A DNA stretch of 64,000 nt from Candidatus Pelagibacter communis (GTDB lineage: Bacteria; Pseudomonadota; Alphaproteobacteria; Pelagibacterales; Pelagibacteraceae), in the NCBI RefSeq assembly GCF_001179845.1, contig NZ_CVSB01000049.1, positions 1 to 64,000 of the forward strand, written 5' to 3'. Below the pieces are notes generated by a model. The model had not been told where the DNA came from, made no database searches, and saw only the letters and a list, made by a program, of their open reading frames with translations. The position numbers were made by a program, and so were the translations under genes. Within the stretch, counting starts at the first letter, position 1. The number at the start of each line of letters is the position of its first letter. This document shows, piece by piece, positions 9,646 to 18,381 of this stretch.

Positions 9646-9720
9646 TGGAGCGGGCAAAGGGGGTCGAACCCTCGACCTTCTCGTTGGCAACGAGACGCTC
9701 TACCACTGAGCTATGCCCGC
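9646..9720 (-). tRNA. tRNA-Gly (GCC)
   Basis: Full cloverleaf on the minus strand. The acceptor stem is GCGGGCA paired with TGCCCGC. The anticodon stem TCTCG/CGAGA encloses the loop TTGCCAA, whose anticodon GCC reads Gly codons GGC/GGU. The T-arm has GGTTCGACC and the CCA end is encoded. It lies directly upstream of phhB with no terminator between them. Confidence 0.97.
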
Positions 9721-9773
9721 AACTTAATTATAATTAAAAATAGAAGCTTTTTAAAAATATAGCAAGGGACAAA

Positions 9774-9854
9774 ATGAAAAAAAAATCAAAGACAAAATAT
9801 AACAATAAAGAGCTAAAAAATTTAGATATAATTAAAGATAACTTAAATCCTTAA
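9774..9854 (+). CDS. possible 26-residue basic small protein
   Basis: A short frame, MKKKSKTKYNNKELKN..., starts with ATG 4-5 bp after AAGGGAC, a fair ribosome binding site for this genome. It ends with TAA just inside the opposing sulfotransferase gene. Nothing recognisable is encoded and short Lys/Asn-rich frames arise by chance in AT-rich DNA, so this is only a candidate. It fills much of the 111-bp gap between tRNA-Gly and the sulfotransferase. Confidence 0.2.
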   Translation: MKKKSKTKYNNKELKNLDIIKDNLNP

Positions 9855-10680
9855 GATTTTCTTGAAAAATATCAAATAATTTTTTTTTTAAATTCTCATC
9901 CAACATTTTTTTCCAATCATTTTCAGGACCAAGATGAAAAAAAGGAATTTTTTTTTTTTCATTTTTTGAAATTAAAGACTCGATGAAACCTTGTCTTTTT
10001 TCTAAATTACTCAAATTATTAAATGAAGTTGTTCGCACTGAATTTAATGCTTTTTTTTTATTAAACTTCTTTTCTACATTTGATAATTTATTTATAAATT
10101 CTACAATTTCTTTAAAAATAATATATGTTTTATCTATCAGATCTTCGTATTTTATAAATTTAACTGGAATCAAAATTTGATTTTTCCACGACTTATAATT
10201 ATTTTCCCAAGAACTTATAAATTGAAAATCACTATAATCTTTTAATGCATGAAAATCATAAGTAAATTTTTTTTCGTTCATCATAAATTTCAATGCTTCC
10301 TCATTGTTTAATTCAAAATGATTTTTAAGTGATGTAATAACATTTCTTGGGTCTCTTATTACGTAAATGCATCCAATGGTATTTTTAAGATTGGTGAATT
10401 GATAACCATTTATTGCACTTAATGAATTGTGAGTTTTTAAAAATCTAATTTTATTATCTAAATTTATTTTTTCTTGAGCTTTAATCCAATGTTTGGCTGT
10501 ATCTCCAACTACTGATGAATTATATTTGAAATCTGCAAAAAATTTTTTTTGAGGAAATTGTTCAATATTAGCGAGTAGTTTCTGATTAAAAATTCCGTCA
10601 TTAGTAAAATAATAAGAAGATAATAGTGATCTTACCCAAGTATTTCCACTTTTAGGGTATGAAGCAATCCAAAATATCAT
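9832..10680 (-). CDS. sulfotransferase-domain protein
   Basis: 282-residue P-loop sulfotransferase that would move a sulfuryl group from PAPS to an unknown acceptor. The 5'-phosphosulfate loop YPKSGNTW is at residues 8-15, right at the N-terminus. The 3'-phosphate-binding motif is VIRDPRNVITSLKNHF in the middle, and the tail has FHLGPENDWKKML, typical of the cytosolic sulfotransferase fold. No signal peptide is present. It stands alone on the minus strand, diverging from the Lon-N-domain gene with 46 bp between. The acceptor cannot be told from context. A second, unrelated sulfotransferase lies at 30336-31901. Confidence 0.88.
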   Translation of the reverse strand: MIFWIASYPKSGNTWVRSLLSSYYFTNDGIFNQKLLANIEQFPQKKFFADFKYNSSVVGDTAKHWIKAQEKINLDNKIRFLKTHNSLSAINGYQFTNLKNTIGCIYVIRDPRNVITSLKNHFELNNEEALKFMMNEKKFTYDFHALKDYSDFQFISSWENNYKSWKNQILIPVKFIKYEDLIDKTYIIFKEIVEFINKLSNVEKKFNKKKALNSVRTTSFNNLSNLEKRQGFIESLISKNEKKKIPFFHLGPENDWKKMLDENLKKKLFDIFQENLKDLSYL

Positions 10681-10726
10681 AAATTTAATTATAGATTAAT
10701 TAAAATAAATTAGTAAATTTTATATT

Positions 10727-11365
10727 ATGAATGACTTGCCTAAAAAAATATCAGTTTTTCCACTAAGTAATTTTATTATATTTCCAAAAACTACAGTGCC
10801 TCTCAATATTTTTGAACCACGATATATTGATATGATAAATGATAGTATGAAATCAAATAAAATGATCGGTATAATACAACCTAAAAATTCAAATAATGAT
10901 CAAATTATACCTGAATTACATGAAGTTGGCTGTCTAGGAAAAATTACCAGTTTTAGAGAAACAGAAGATGGTAGATATTTAATCGAATTAAAAGGTTTAA
11001 TAAGATTTAAAGTGATAAAAGAAATTGATTCTAAAAAAAAATATAGAGTTTTGGAAGTTAATTTTAAAGACTTCCAGCAGGATTTAAGTGATGAAAAAGA
11101 AAATTTAAAATTCTCTGATCTTGAGCTAATTTTTAAAGATTTAAAATCGTTATTTGAAAAAAGAGGTTTTATAATTAATTGGAAAGCTTTAGAAAAGCAA
11201 AGTCTTGATGAAACAATCAATGCACTTGCGATGGCTTCACCTTTTTCTTTAGAGGAAAAACAAATTCTTTTAGAAGCACAAAATTTAGATAACAGAAAAG
11301 AAAAGATTTCTCAAATTTTGAGCACTTATACTTTTGATAATTTTGATAACACAACGATTCAATAA
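10727..11365 (+). CDS. Lon N-terminal-domain protein (no protease domain)
   Basis: 212-residue protein made only of the Lon substrate-binding domain. ISVFPLSNFIIFPKTTVPLN followed by FEPRYIDMI is the classic start of this family, and GIIQPK, GCLGKIT and GRYLIELKG follow. There is no AAA+ or Ser-Lys protease part, so it is not Lon itself. Such stand-alone proteins are common in alphaproteobacteria and their role is unknown; substrate recognition or an adaptor role is a guess. It converges with the ubiH-type gene, with stops 1 bp apart. Confidence 0.9.
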   Translation: MNDLPKKISVFPLSNFIIFPKTTVPLNIFEPRYIDMINDSMKSNKMIGIIQPKNSNNDQIIPELHEVGCLGKITSFRETEDGRYLIELKGLIRFKVIKEIDSKKKYRVLEVNFKDFQQDLSDEKENLKFSDLELIFKDLKSLFEKRGFIINWKALEKQSLDETINALAMASPFSLEEKQILLEAQNLDNRKEKISQILSTYTFDNFDNTTIQ

Positions 11366-11366
11366 T

Positions 11367-12449
11367 TTAAAAGTTTATCCCCTTATCAGCCACTTTGGTA
11401 AATAATTTATTTATATAACTGTTTTTACCTAAAATTTTCAAAGATTTGCTTAAAACATTATTATTTAATTTTCTCTCAAAATTAAAAAATTCTTGAACAA
11501 AATCAATACTATTTGAAAAAATATAATTTTTATGTTTCAAATTTTTTTCAAATTCATAATTTACAGAACTATCAATAGGCAAACCTAAATTTATTTTATT
11601 TTTAATAATACGAATAAAAACGTTTATATCTCTAATTGTCATATTGAAACCCTGACCGGCAAGTGGATGAATTCTATGTAGCAAATCACCAAAAGCTAAA
11701 ATATTATTATAATAATAAGATCTTAAATTAAAAGATTTAAGTTCAAAATTTTCTATTTTCTGAATTTTTGTTATTTTGTATTTAATATTATGTTGATTAA
11801 TGAGATGGATTATTTTTTTTCTATCAACATCCTTTGAATTATATATTGAATACACAATTGAAGTTTTATTTTTTGATAATGGTAAAAAAGCAAGTGGCCC
11901 AATTTTAGTGAATATTTGGACAGCAATTTGGTTTGAAATAGTTTTATGATTAATTACAGTTGTGTAAGCAGAACTATTATAAACTTTTTCAATTTTTTTG
12001 CTAAAATATTTTTTTGTAAAAACGTTATTATATTCGGTATTTACAATTAAATTGTATTTTTCTATTTTTATTAATTTTTTTTTTGATTTTATTTTTTTAA
12101 AATATTTATTTTTAAATAAACCTTTATTTAAAACTTCGTATAATTGGTAGTTTTTTATTATTGAAAAAAGTTGATTGTTACTATTTTCAAAATTTAATAT
12201 TTTTTCATTTTTATTTTTATTTTTATCAGTATAAATTTCGATTTTCTTTAATTTCCAGCTAATTTTTTCTATATTTGATATATTTTTATTAAAATAATTA
12301 AAGTTACTCTCTGAAATGCCTATCGTTCTAGAATGATTAATTTTATGATTTTTGTTCGATGAAATTAAATCAACAAAAATATTTTGATTAACTAAAGCTT
12401 TTGCTAAAGTTAAAGCAGTTAAACCTGAACCAAGTATACAAACTCTCAT
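11367..12449 (-). CDS. UbiH/UbiF/COQ6-type FAD monooxygenase
   Basis: Flavin-dependent hydroxylase of about 360 residues, probably a ring hydroxylase of ubiquinone synthesis. The N-terminus MRVCILGSGLTALTLAKAL is the FAD dinucleotide fold. GDLLHRIHPLAGQGFNMTIRD is the second FAD motif and is diagnostic of the UbiH/COQ6 group. I start at the ATG at 12449; the frame extends 13 codons upstream, but those residues precede the FAD fold and look unneeded. Which ring position it hydroxylates cannot be told from sequence. It diverges from ftsK with 62 bp between starts. Codon use is extremely AT-rich, with many Lys and Asn. Confidence 0.88.
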   Translation of the reverse strand: MRVCILGSGLTALTLAKALVNQNIFVDLISSNKNHKINHSRTIGISESNFNYFNKNISNIEKISWKLKKIEIYTDKNKNKNEKILNFENSNNQLFSIIKNYQLYEVLNKGLFKNKYFKKIKSKKKLIKIEKYNLIVNTEYNNVFTKKYFSKKIEKVYNSSAYTTVINHKTISNQIAVQIFTKIGPLAFLPLSKNKTSIVYSIYNSKDVDRKKIIHLINQHNIKYKITKIQKIENFELKSFNLRSYYYNNILAFGDLLHRIHPLAGQGFNMTIRDINVFIRIIKNKINLGLPIDSSVNYEFEKNLKHKNYIFSNSIDFVQEFFNFERKLNNNVLSKSLKILGKNSYINKLFTKVADKGINF

Positions 12450-12511
12450 ATTATTTTTAATTTTAACAAGAAAAATTAGATGATACAAAGTGGTAAAATT
12501 GATTCATAAAT

Positions 12512-14596
12512 ATGGATATAAAAAAAACAGCTAATTCATTTGCTAATTTTACTATTAAAAGAATAGCGGAAATTTTCGGGATAACTGTTTTTTGTGCTGG
12601 GGTTTTATTATTATTGGCGCTGATAACCTATTCACCGGAAGACCCTAATTTCATTTTTCCAGAAAGCACAAAAATTGAAAATATTTTGGGTTTTCAAGGA
12701 AGTTTTGTTTCAGATGTATTTTTTCAATCAATAGGCCTAATTTCGTATTTCTTTTCATTTACTTTAATTATAACTGGTATCAACATTATTAGAAGTAAAG
12801 AATTTTTTTTAATAATTGAAAATATATTCTTTACAATAATTTATTCTATATTTGGAACTTTATTTTTTGCACATTTTTATTCAGAAGCGTTTACTCTATA
12901 TATAAATGGAAATGGTGGATTTATAGGTGCTTATTTAAATCAAACATATTTAAATTCAATAATTTTAATTAACGAGGTAATTTCTTATTATTTGTTAATT
13001 ATTTTAAATATTTTTTTATTTTTAATAAGTATTAATTTTCATCCAATAAAATTTTATGAATTAATAAAAAGTTTAAATAAATTTTTTACAAAAAAAGAAA
13101 GAAAAAATTATACTGATAAAAGTGAAGTAATCAGTGAATATATCCCTCAAGAAGAAATAAAAAATCTTATTCAAGAGGATTTACCTTTTATTAAGGCTGA
13201 GAATAAAAGTAAAAATTCACCTAAATTTAAATTACCAGACTTGGATTTATTGAAAACCCCTTCTAAAAAAGAAAGAGAAAATTTTGAAAAAAGTGAAACA
13301 CAAGATCCTGAATTTTTAGAAAAAATTCTCTTAGATTTTGGTGTTAATGGAAACATCAAGAAAGTTAGCCATGGACCTGTGGTAACTTTAAATGAGTTTG
13401 AGCCAGCAGCTGGTGTAAAGGTTTCAAAAATAATTAATTTATCTGACGACATTGCAAGAAATACCAGTTCAGAGTCTGCAAGAATAGCTACAATACCTGG
13501 AAGCAATACTGTTGGTATTGAGCTACCAAACAATGTTAGAGAAAATGTTTATTTAAGCGAAATTTTGAACAATCCTGATTTTAAAAAAAGAGACATTAAA
13601 TTGCCGATCGCATTAGGAAAAAGTATTTCTGGTAAACCTATAGTCGGAGATTTGTCATCAATGCCTCATCTACTTATCGCAGGTACTACAGGATCAGGTA
13701 AATCGGTCTGCATCAACACTATTATTTTATCTCTTCTCTATCGACATACTCCTGAAAAATGTAAATTTATTTTAATAGATCCGAAAATGCTTGAGCTTTC
13801 AACATATGAAGGTATTCCACATTTATTGTGTCCTGTAATAACAGAAGCTAAAAAAGCTGCGTCTGTTCTTGGTTGGGTAGTTAAGGAAATGGAGAGTAGA
13901 TATAGACTTATGACTAAAGAAGGAGTCAGAAATATCGATAGCTATAATACAAAACACAAACTTCCAATGCCCTATATAGTTGTTGTTGTTGATGAAATGT
14001 CGGATTTAATGTTGGTAGCAGGTAAAGAAATTGAGAACTATATCCAAAAATTATCACAAATGGCAAGAGCAGCCGGAATTCATATCATTATGGCCACTCA
14101 AAGACCTAGTGTTGATGTAATTACTGGAACAATTAAAGCAAATTTTCCCACAAGGATATCATTTCAAGTTACTTCAAAAATAGATAGTAGAACAATTTTG
14201 GGTGAGCAAGGAGCAGAGCAATTATTAGGAAAAGGAGATATGCTATATATGTCTTCTGCTAATCGTATAGTGAGAATTCATGCTCCTTTCGTTTCAGATG
14301 GAGAAATTGAACAAATAAACAATTTTTTAAGATCACAGGCTGAACCTGATTATGTTGATGAAATTTTAAATTTTGCAGATGAAAAGGAGATGGGAGATAG
14401 TCAAAATCTAGGTGATAAAGACGAACTCTATGAACAAGCTTTGGAAATTATAAGATCAGAAGGAAAAGCTTCCACTTCTTTTTTACAAAGGAAACTCCAA
14501 ATTGGTTACAACAGAGCTGCAAGAATTATTGATATGATGGAGTCAGATGGAATTGTGAGTAAAGCTAATCATGTTGGTAAAAGAGACGTTCTCTGA
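12512..14596 (+). CDS. ftsK: DNA translocase FtsK
   Basis: Membrane-anchored, ATP-driven DNA pump that clears chromosome ends through the division septum and activates dimer resolution. The N-terminal 190 residues hold about four hydrophobic helices. A short linker follows, far shorter than in E. coli. The motor has Walker A GTTGSGKS at about 391-398 and Walker B IVVVVDEMSDLM, with MARAAGIHIIMATQRPS after it. The C-terminal gamma winged-helix domain (FLQRKLQIGYNRAARIID) that reads KOPS sequences is present. At 694 residues it is a compact version. The last codon overlaps the lolA start by 1 bp. Confidence 0.97.
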   Translation: MDIKKTANSFANFTIKRIAEIFGITVFCAGVLLLLALITYSPEDPNFIFPESTKIENILGFQGSFVSDVFFQSIGLISYFFSFTLIITGINIIRSKEFFLIIENIFFTIIYSIFGTLFFAHFYSEAFTLYINGNGGFIGAYLNQTYLNSIILINEVISYYLLIILNIFLFLISINFHPIKFYELIKSLNKFFTKKERKNYTDKSEVISEYIPQEEIKNLIQEDLPFIKAENKSKNSPKFKLPDLDLLKTPSKKERENFEKSETQDPEFLEKILLDFGVNGNIKKVSHGPVVTLNEFEPAAGVKVSKIINLSDDIARNTSSESARIATIPGSNTVGIELPNNVRENVYLSEILNNPDFKKRDIKLPIALGKSISGKPIVGDLSSMPHLLIAGTTGSGKSVCINTIILSLLYRHTPEKCKFILIDPKMLELSTYEGIPHLLCPVITEAKKAASVLGWVVKEMESRYRLMTKEGVRNIDSYNTKHKLPMPYIVVVVDEMSDLMLVAGKEIENYIQKLSQMARAAGIHIIMATQRPSVDVITGTIKANFPTRISFQVTSKIDSRTILGEQGAEQLLGKGDMLYMSSANRIVRIHAPFVSDGEIEQINNFLRSQAEPDYVDEILNFADEKEMGDSQNLGDKDELYEQALEIIRSEGKASTSFLQRKLQIGYNRAARIIDMMESDGIVSKANHVGKRDVL

Positions 14597-15144
14597 TGTT
14601 AAGATTTTTTTTGATAATCATCTTCTTTTTTTTAACATTAAATTCGAATGCAGAAATAAAAGAGAAAATTATTCAAAACCTTAAGAATACAAAAAATTTA
14701 GATTTTAAATTTGAACAAAATGTTAATGGTAAAATAGAGAATGGTAACTGTACGATAGAATATCCAAAAAAAATATTTTGTGAATATGCAAGAAGTAACA
14801 ATAAAATTTTAGTTTCGAATGGAAATTCTTTAGTTATTAAAACTATTTCGAGCTATTATCGGTATCCTTTAGAAAAAACTCCCTTAAATGTTATTTTGGA
14901 TAAAAATATTCTAATCAATAAAATTGAATCTTTAAAAGAAAGAACAATCGATAACAATCTGATTAATTTTACAATTTTTGAAAATAATAACGAGATAAGT
15001 ATATTTTTTGACAAACAAACTTATGATTTAATTGGTTGGCAAAATACAGACATGTATCAAAATTTTAATATCACTTTCCTTTCATCTATTAGAAAAAATA
15101 GGGTGCTATCTAAGAACTTATTTAAGATACCTGCACAAAATTAA
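14596..15144 (+). CDS. lolA: outer-membrane lipoprotein carrier LolA
   Basis: Periplasmic chaperone that carries lipoproteins from the inner membrane to the outer membrane. It has a signal peptide (MLRFFLIIIFFFLTLNSNA, cleavage likely before EIKEK) and the family pattern: LDFKFEQN, NGNCTIEYPKKIFCEY, and NLFKIP at the end. 182 residues fits. It directly follows ftsK, a common pairing in alphaproteobacteria. Its stop overlaps by 4 bp the reconstructed end of the opposing GNAT gene. Confidence 0.9.
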   Translation: MLRFFLIIIFFFLTLNSNAEIKEKIIQNLKNTKNLDFKFEQNVNGKIENGNCTIEYPKKIFCEYARSNNKILVSNGNSLVIKTISSYYRYPLEKTPLNVILDKNILINKIESLKERTIDNNLINFTIFENNNEISIFFDKQTYDLIGWQNTDMYQNFNITFLSSIRKNRVLSKNLFKIPAQN

Positions 15145-15287
15145 ATATTTAATATTTCACTTTTAAATATTTTCATGCCTCTTGAAATATAATTACTTAA
15201 AGCATTTTTGTGATCTAAAGAACATGTATGCACCCAAACTCGTTTGGTATTATTTGCAAAAGATTTTTTAATAGCTTCTGACAATAA
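15141..15287 (-). pseudogene. displaced C-terminal frame of the GNAT gene
   Basis: In the minus-strand frame shifted by one base, the DNA encodes LLSEAIKKSFANNTKRVWVH followed by TCSLDHKNALSNYISRGMKI, ending ILNI then TAA. The RVWVHTCSLDHKNAL...YISRGM pattern is the usual acetyl-CoA-binding and C-terminal part of a GNAT enzyme, so this is coding sequence cut off from its own start. The restored gene would end 4 bp inside the lolA stop, leaving no unexplained gap here. Confidence 0.75.
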
Positions 15288-15643
15288 AAAGATCCTAATT
15301 TTTTATTTTGATATTCTTCTAAAATTCCAAAATATGCAATTTCTGTTTCATTATTTTCTGGATGAAAAATTAATTCAAAAAAACCTACTAAATCATCTTT
15401 ATGTTTAAAAACATATGAATTAACATTTTTAGAAGAAACATAATTAATCCATTTTTCTTCTGACCAAGTAAGTCTATCTACCCACTTATGTTTTTTACCA
15501 ATGTTTTTGTAAAAAAATTTATTTAATTGAAAATTAATTGGATTTATTAAACTTAAAGAATAATCTTCAGATGGTTTATTTCCCTCGATTAGATCTTGAA
15601 GTGAATTAATTTCTAAGTAATTTCTTTTAACTTCTTCTGTCAC
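15215..15643 (-). CDS. GNAT-family acetyltransferase, C-terminus frameshifted
   Basis: Acetyl-CoA-dependent N-acyltransferase fold. The N-terminal part reads well through VGFFELIFHPENNETEIAYFGILEEYQNKKLGS, which covers the central strands. After that the frame goes through a T5 run on the minus strand (15286-15290) and ends in an unconvincing tail, FYCQKLLKNLLQIIPNEFG, at a stop at 15215. Adding one T would restore a typical GNAT ending that stops at 15141-15143 (next entry). So the gene is recently broken, has a base-call error, or slips at the homopolymer. It overlaps the HIT gene upstream by 4 bp, at the tail of the histidine operon. Confidence 0.75.
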   Translation of the reverse strand: MTEEVKRNYLEINSLQDLIEGNKPSEDYSLSLINPINFQLNKFFYKNIGKKHKWVDRLTWSEEKWINYVSSKNVNSYVFKHKDDLVGFFELIFHPENNETEIAYFGILEEYQNKKLGSFYCQKLLKNLLQIIPNEFGCIHVL

Positions 15644-16005
15644 TCGACCATTTTCCCAACTCGTTCTCCTCCAAATAAATGAAAATGTAAATGAGGCACT
15701 TCTTGACCACCGTGATCACTAATATTTGTTAAAGCTCTATAGCCTTTGCCTACTTCTGTTGAAATACCAAGCTTTTTAGCAACTATATTAATCCCTTTTA
15801 TCAAACCAACCATTTCCTCAGAAGAGGCTTTTAAACAAAAATCATCTAAGTCATTATATTTTCCTTTAGGAATTACTAGTGCATGAATTTTTTTTTGAGG
15901 ATTAATGTCATGAAATGATAAAACAAAATCGTCCTCATAAATTTTATTACAAGGGATCTCTCCACGTAAAATTTTTGCAAAAATGTTATTGTCGTCGTAA
16001 CTCAT
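15640..16005 (-). CDS. HIT-family hydrolase
   Basis: Histidine-triad nucleotide-binding protein, 121 residues, the usual HINT size. It starts IFAKILRGEIPCNKIYEDD and ends with the catalytic triad HLHFHLFGGERVGKM, where the middle histidine attacks the nucleoside phosphoramidate. The cellular substrate is unclear even in well-studied bacteria. It overlaps hisE by 4 bp (ATGA-type junction) and the GNAT gene by 4 bp, so it is translated as part of the histidine operon. Confidence 0.95.
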   Translation of the reverse strand: MSYDDNNIFAKILRGEIPCNKIYEDDFVLSFHDINPQKKIHALVIPKGKYNDLDDFCLKASSEEMVGLIKGINIVAKKLGISTEVGKGYRALTNISDHGGQEVPHLHFHLFGGERVGKMVE

Positions 16006-16274
16006 TTTTTTCTTTTTTCTAACTCTGACATTACCTCTTCAATTTTTACATCATTAGCCTCTAAATATATTAACAAGTGGTAAAATACATCTGCAGCTTC
16101 ATGGATTTTATTAGAATTTTTTTCTACAGCTTCAATTAATTCATCAACTTCTTCTAAAACTTTTGCTTTACTTAATGATTTATCTGTAAGCAACTTATTA
16201 GTATACGAACCTTCAACAGGCGAAGATTTTCTCTCTCGTGCAAGTTTAATTAAGTTTTCTAATGTGTTAAGCAT
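16002..16274 (-). CDS. hisE: phosphoribosyl-ATP diphosphatase
   Basis: Second step of histidine synthesis: hydrolyses PR-ATP to PR-AMP. The 90-residue helical protein has the MazG-like acidic motif KVLEEVDELIEAVEKN and HEAADVFYHLLIYL, whose Glu and Asp residues bind Mg2+. It is a separate hisE rather than a hisIE fusion; no hisI is in the window. It begins 1 bp after the hisF stop in the minus-strand operon. Confidence 0.96.
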   Translation of the reverse strand: MLNTLENLIKLARERKSSPVEGSYTNKLLTDKSLSKAKVLEEVDELIEAVEKNSNKIHEAADVFYHLLIYLEANDVKIEEVMSELEKRKK

Positions 16275-16275
16275 A

Positions 16276-17031
16276 TTAAATTCTAACAGGAATTCCTTTT
16301 GAATCCAAATACTCCTTAGCTTCTTTTACAGAATGTTTGCCATAGTGAAATATTGATGCTGCTAAAACTGCGCTTGCATTTCCTAATTTGATTCCATCTA
16401 CTAAATGATCTAAATTTCCTACTCCGCCTGAAGCAATAACTGGAATATTTACCATAGAAGATATCTTAGACATAAGCTCTATATCATAACCAACTTGGGT
16501 ACCATCCCGATCCATAGAAGTAACTAGAAGCTCGCCTGCCCCACTATCTTCCATTTTTTTTGCAAATTCTATAGCATCAATTCCAGTATTGTTTCTTCCT
16601 CCATGAGTAAATATTTCCCATTTTTCACCTTTTTTTTTAGCATCTATCGCAACCACAATACATTGTGACCCAAATTTTTTTGAACTTTCTTCAACTACTT
16701 CCGGATTTTGAACTGCAGCAGTATTGATTGATACTTTGTCTGCACCACAGTTCAGTAGTTTGTTGATGTCATCAACACTTCTAACACCACCTCCAAATGT
16801 CAGAGGAACAAAACATTTCTTCGACGTTTTCCCTACTACATCGTAAATAGTATCTCTATTTTCATTTGATGCAGTAATATCTAAAAAACAAATTTCATCT
16901 GCTCCACCGTCTGAATAAATTTTAGCTTGTTCAACAGGATCACCCGCATCTTTTAGATCAACAAAATTAATCCCTTTAACTACACGGCCATTTTTCACAT
17001 CTAAACAAGGTATTATTCTATTTTTAAGCAT
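16276..17031 (-). CDS. hisF: imidazole glycerol phosphate synthase, cyclase subunit
   Basis: Cyclase half of IGP synthase: uses ammonia delivered by HisH to turn PRFAR into IGP and AICAR. 251-residue TIM barrel. The start [19 protein letters not shown] carries the catalytic first-strand Asp, and [13 protein letters not shown] carries the second catalytic Asp. Phosphate-binding loops GGGVRSVDD and ASGGVGN are intact. The start overlaps the end of hisA by 8 bp. The AICAR by-product re-enters purine synthesis through PurH, encoded at 7762-9300. Confidence 0.98.
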   Translation of the reverse strand: MLKNRIIPCLDVKNGRVVKGINFVDLKDAGDPVEQAKIYSDGGADEICFLDITASNENRDTIYDVVGKTSKKCFVPLTFGGGVRSVDDINKLLNCGADKVSINTAAVQNPEVVEESSKKFGSQCIVVAIDAKKKGEKWEIFTHGGRNNTGIDAIEFAKKMEDSGAGELLVTSMDRDGTQVGYDIELMSKISSMVNIPVIASGGVGNLDHLVDGIKLGNASAVLAASIFHYGKHSVKEAKEYLDSKGIPVRI

Positions 17032-17749
17032 CTAATTCCTTCACTAATTCGTCTAATTTAATATTCCCATCATAGATAGCTTTCCCTACTATGATACCTT
17101 CGATGTTCTTATTTTTAAATTCCTTCGCTTTTTTAATGTCATCAATTGAAGAAACACCTCCTGATATAATTACTGGGCAATTGGATGTATTAGCAATCTT
17201 TGCTGTCTCTTCAAAATTAGGACTTTGCTTCATTCCATCTCTATTAATATCAGTATAAATAAGTCTACTTGCTCCATAATCATTCACTTCTTTTAAGTAA
17301 TCTAAAGTTAATTGATTTGAATTTTCTTTCCAACCATAAACAGATAAATAGCCATCTTTAGCATCTAACCCTAAGGCAATTTTATTTGGAAATTTTTCAC
17401 AAGCTTCTTTTAAAAAATTTTTATCTTTTATAGCAGCACTTCCTAAAATAACTTTCTCTACACCGGCATCGGTATACTTCTGTATACTTTCAAAATTTCT
17501 AACTCCTCCACCTATTTCAATTTTAAGATCAAATTTAGTTACTATTTCTTGAACAATATCTAAATTCACTGTTTCGCCAGTTAAAGCCCCATCTAAATCA
17601 ACAACATGTAAGTTTTTAAAACCATGATCTTTGTATTTACCTGCTTGTTCAATTGGGGATATTTCATATTCGGTTTTATTATCGAAGTTTCCTTTAACTA
17701 ACCTCACACATTTTTTATCTTTAATATCTATGGCTGGGAATATTTTCAT
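17024..17749 (-). CDS. hisA: ProFAR isomerase
   Basis: Isomerises ProFAR to PRFAR, the step before IGP synthase. 241-residue TIM barrel homologous to HisF. The start [20 protein letters not shown] holds the catalytic Asp, [15 protein letters not shown] the second catalytic Asp, and IEIGGGVRN and ISGGVSS the phosphate loops. It starts immediately before the hisH stop, with no gap, so coupling is likely. Confidence 0.98.
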   Translation of the reverse strand: MKIFPAIDIKDKKCVRLVKGNFDNKTEYEISPIEQAGKYKDHGFKNLHVVDLDGALTGETVNLDIVQEIVTKFDLKIEIGGGVRNFESIQKYTDAGVEKVILGSAAIKDKNFLKEACEKFPNKIALGLDAKDGYLSVYGWKENSNQLTLDYLKEVNDYGASRLIYTDINRDGMKQSPNFEETAKIANTSNCPVIISGGVSSIDDIKKAKEFKNKNIEGIIVGKAIYDGNIKLDELVKELDA

Positions 17750-18376
17750 TTACAAATTTATAAAATTATCAATTATTTTCAGTCCAATTTTATCGCTTTT
17801 CTCAGGGTGAAATTGAGTTCCAAAAATATTTTCTTTTTCAACACAGCAAACAATATTTGATGAATAATCTGTTGTTGCAGAAATTAAACTTTTATCCTCA
17901 GGAATAAATTCGTAACTATGTACAAAATACATGTGAGAATTGTTTTCTATATCTTTAAAAATTTTACTATCTTTAACGATGTTAATTTGATTCCAACCAA
18001 TGTGAGGAAGTTTGTACTTTCCGTTTTTATTATCTATTTTTGATACTTTTCCTGAAATCCAACCAAGGCCTTTGGTTTCTGTTTCCTCATATCCAATGTC
18101 TGCAAACATTTGTAATCCAACACAAATTCCAAGAAGAGGCTTTTTATTACTTGTCGCAAAGTCATTTAATGTATCAACTAAACCATTGATATCATTTAGT
18201 GCATCAACACAACTTTTAAACGAGCCCTGCCCCGGTAAAACTACTTTATCTGATGATTTAATCTTGTTTAAATCTGATGTTACTTCGATATTTACTTTAT
18301 CTTTAGCAACTTCCTTAAAGGAGTTTATTACCGAGCTTATATTGCCAGAATTATAATCAACAATTGTGACGTTCAT
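17750..18376 (-). CDS. hisH: imidazole glycerol phosphate synthase, glutaminase subunit
   Basis: Class I glutamine amidotransferase that feeds ammonia to HisF. 208 residues. The nucleophile elbow LLGICVGLQMF contains the active-site Cys, and GTQFHPEKSD contains the catalytic His-Glu pair. The oxyanion-related segment LPGQGSFKSC is also present. It begins 5 bp after hisB and is followed without a gap by hisA. Confidence 0.98.
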   Translation of the reverse strand: MNVTIVDYNSGNISSVINSFKEVAKDKVNIEVTSDLNKIKSSDKVVLPGQGSFKSCVDALNDINGLVDTLNDFATSNKKPLLGICVGLQMFADIGYEETETKGLGWISGKVSKIDNKNGKYKLPHIGWNQINIVKDSKIFKDIENNSHMYFVHSYEFIPEDKSLISATTDYSSNIVCCVEKENIFGTQFHPEKSDKIGLKIIDNFINL

Positions 18377-18381
18377 TAAAC

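Noticed and set aside
9635-9706. N-terminal extension of phhB
   Set aside because: The extra codons are the translated tRNA-Gly gene.
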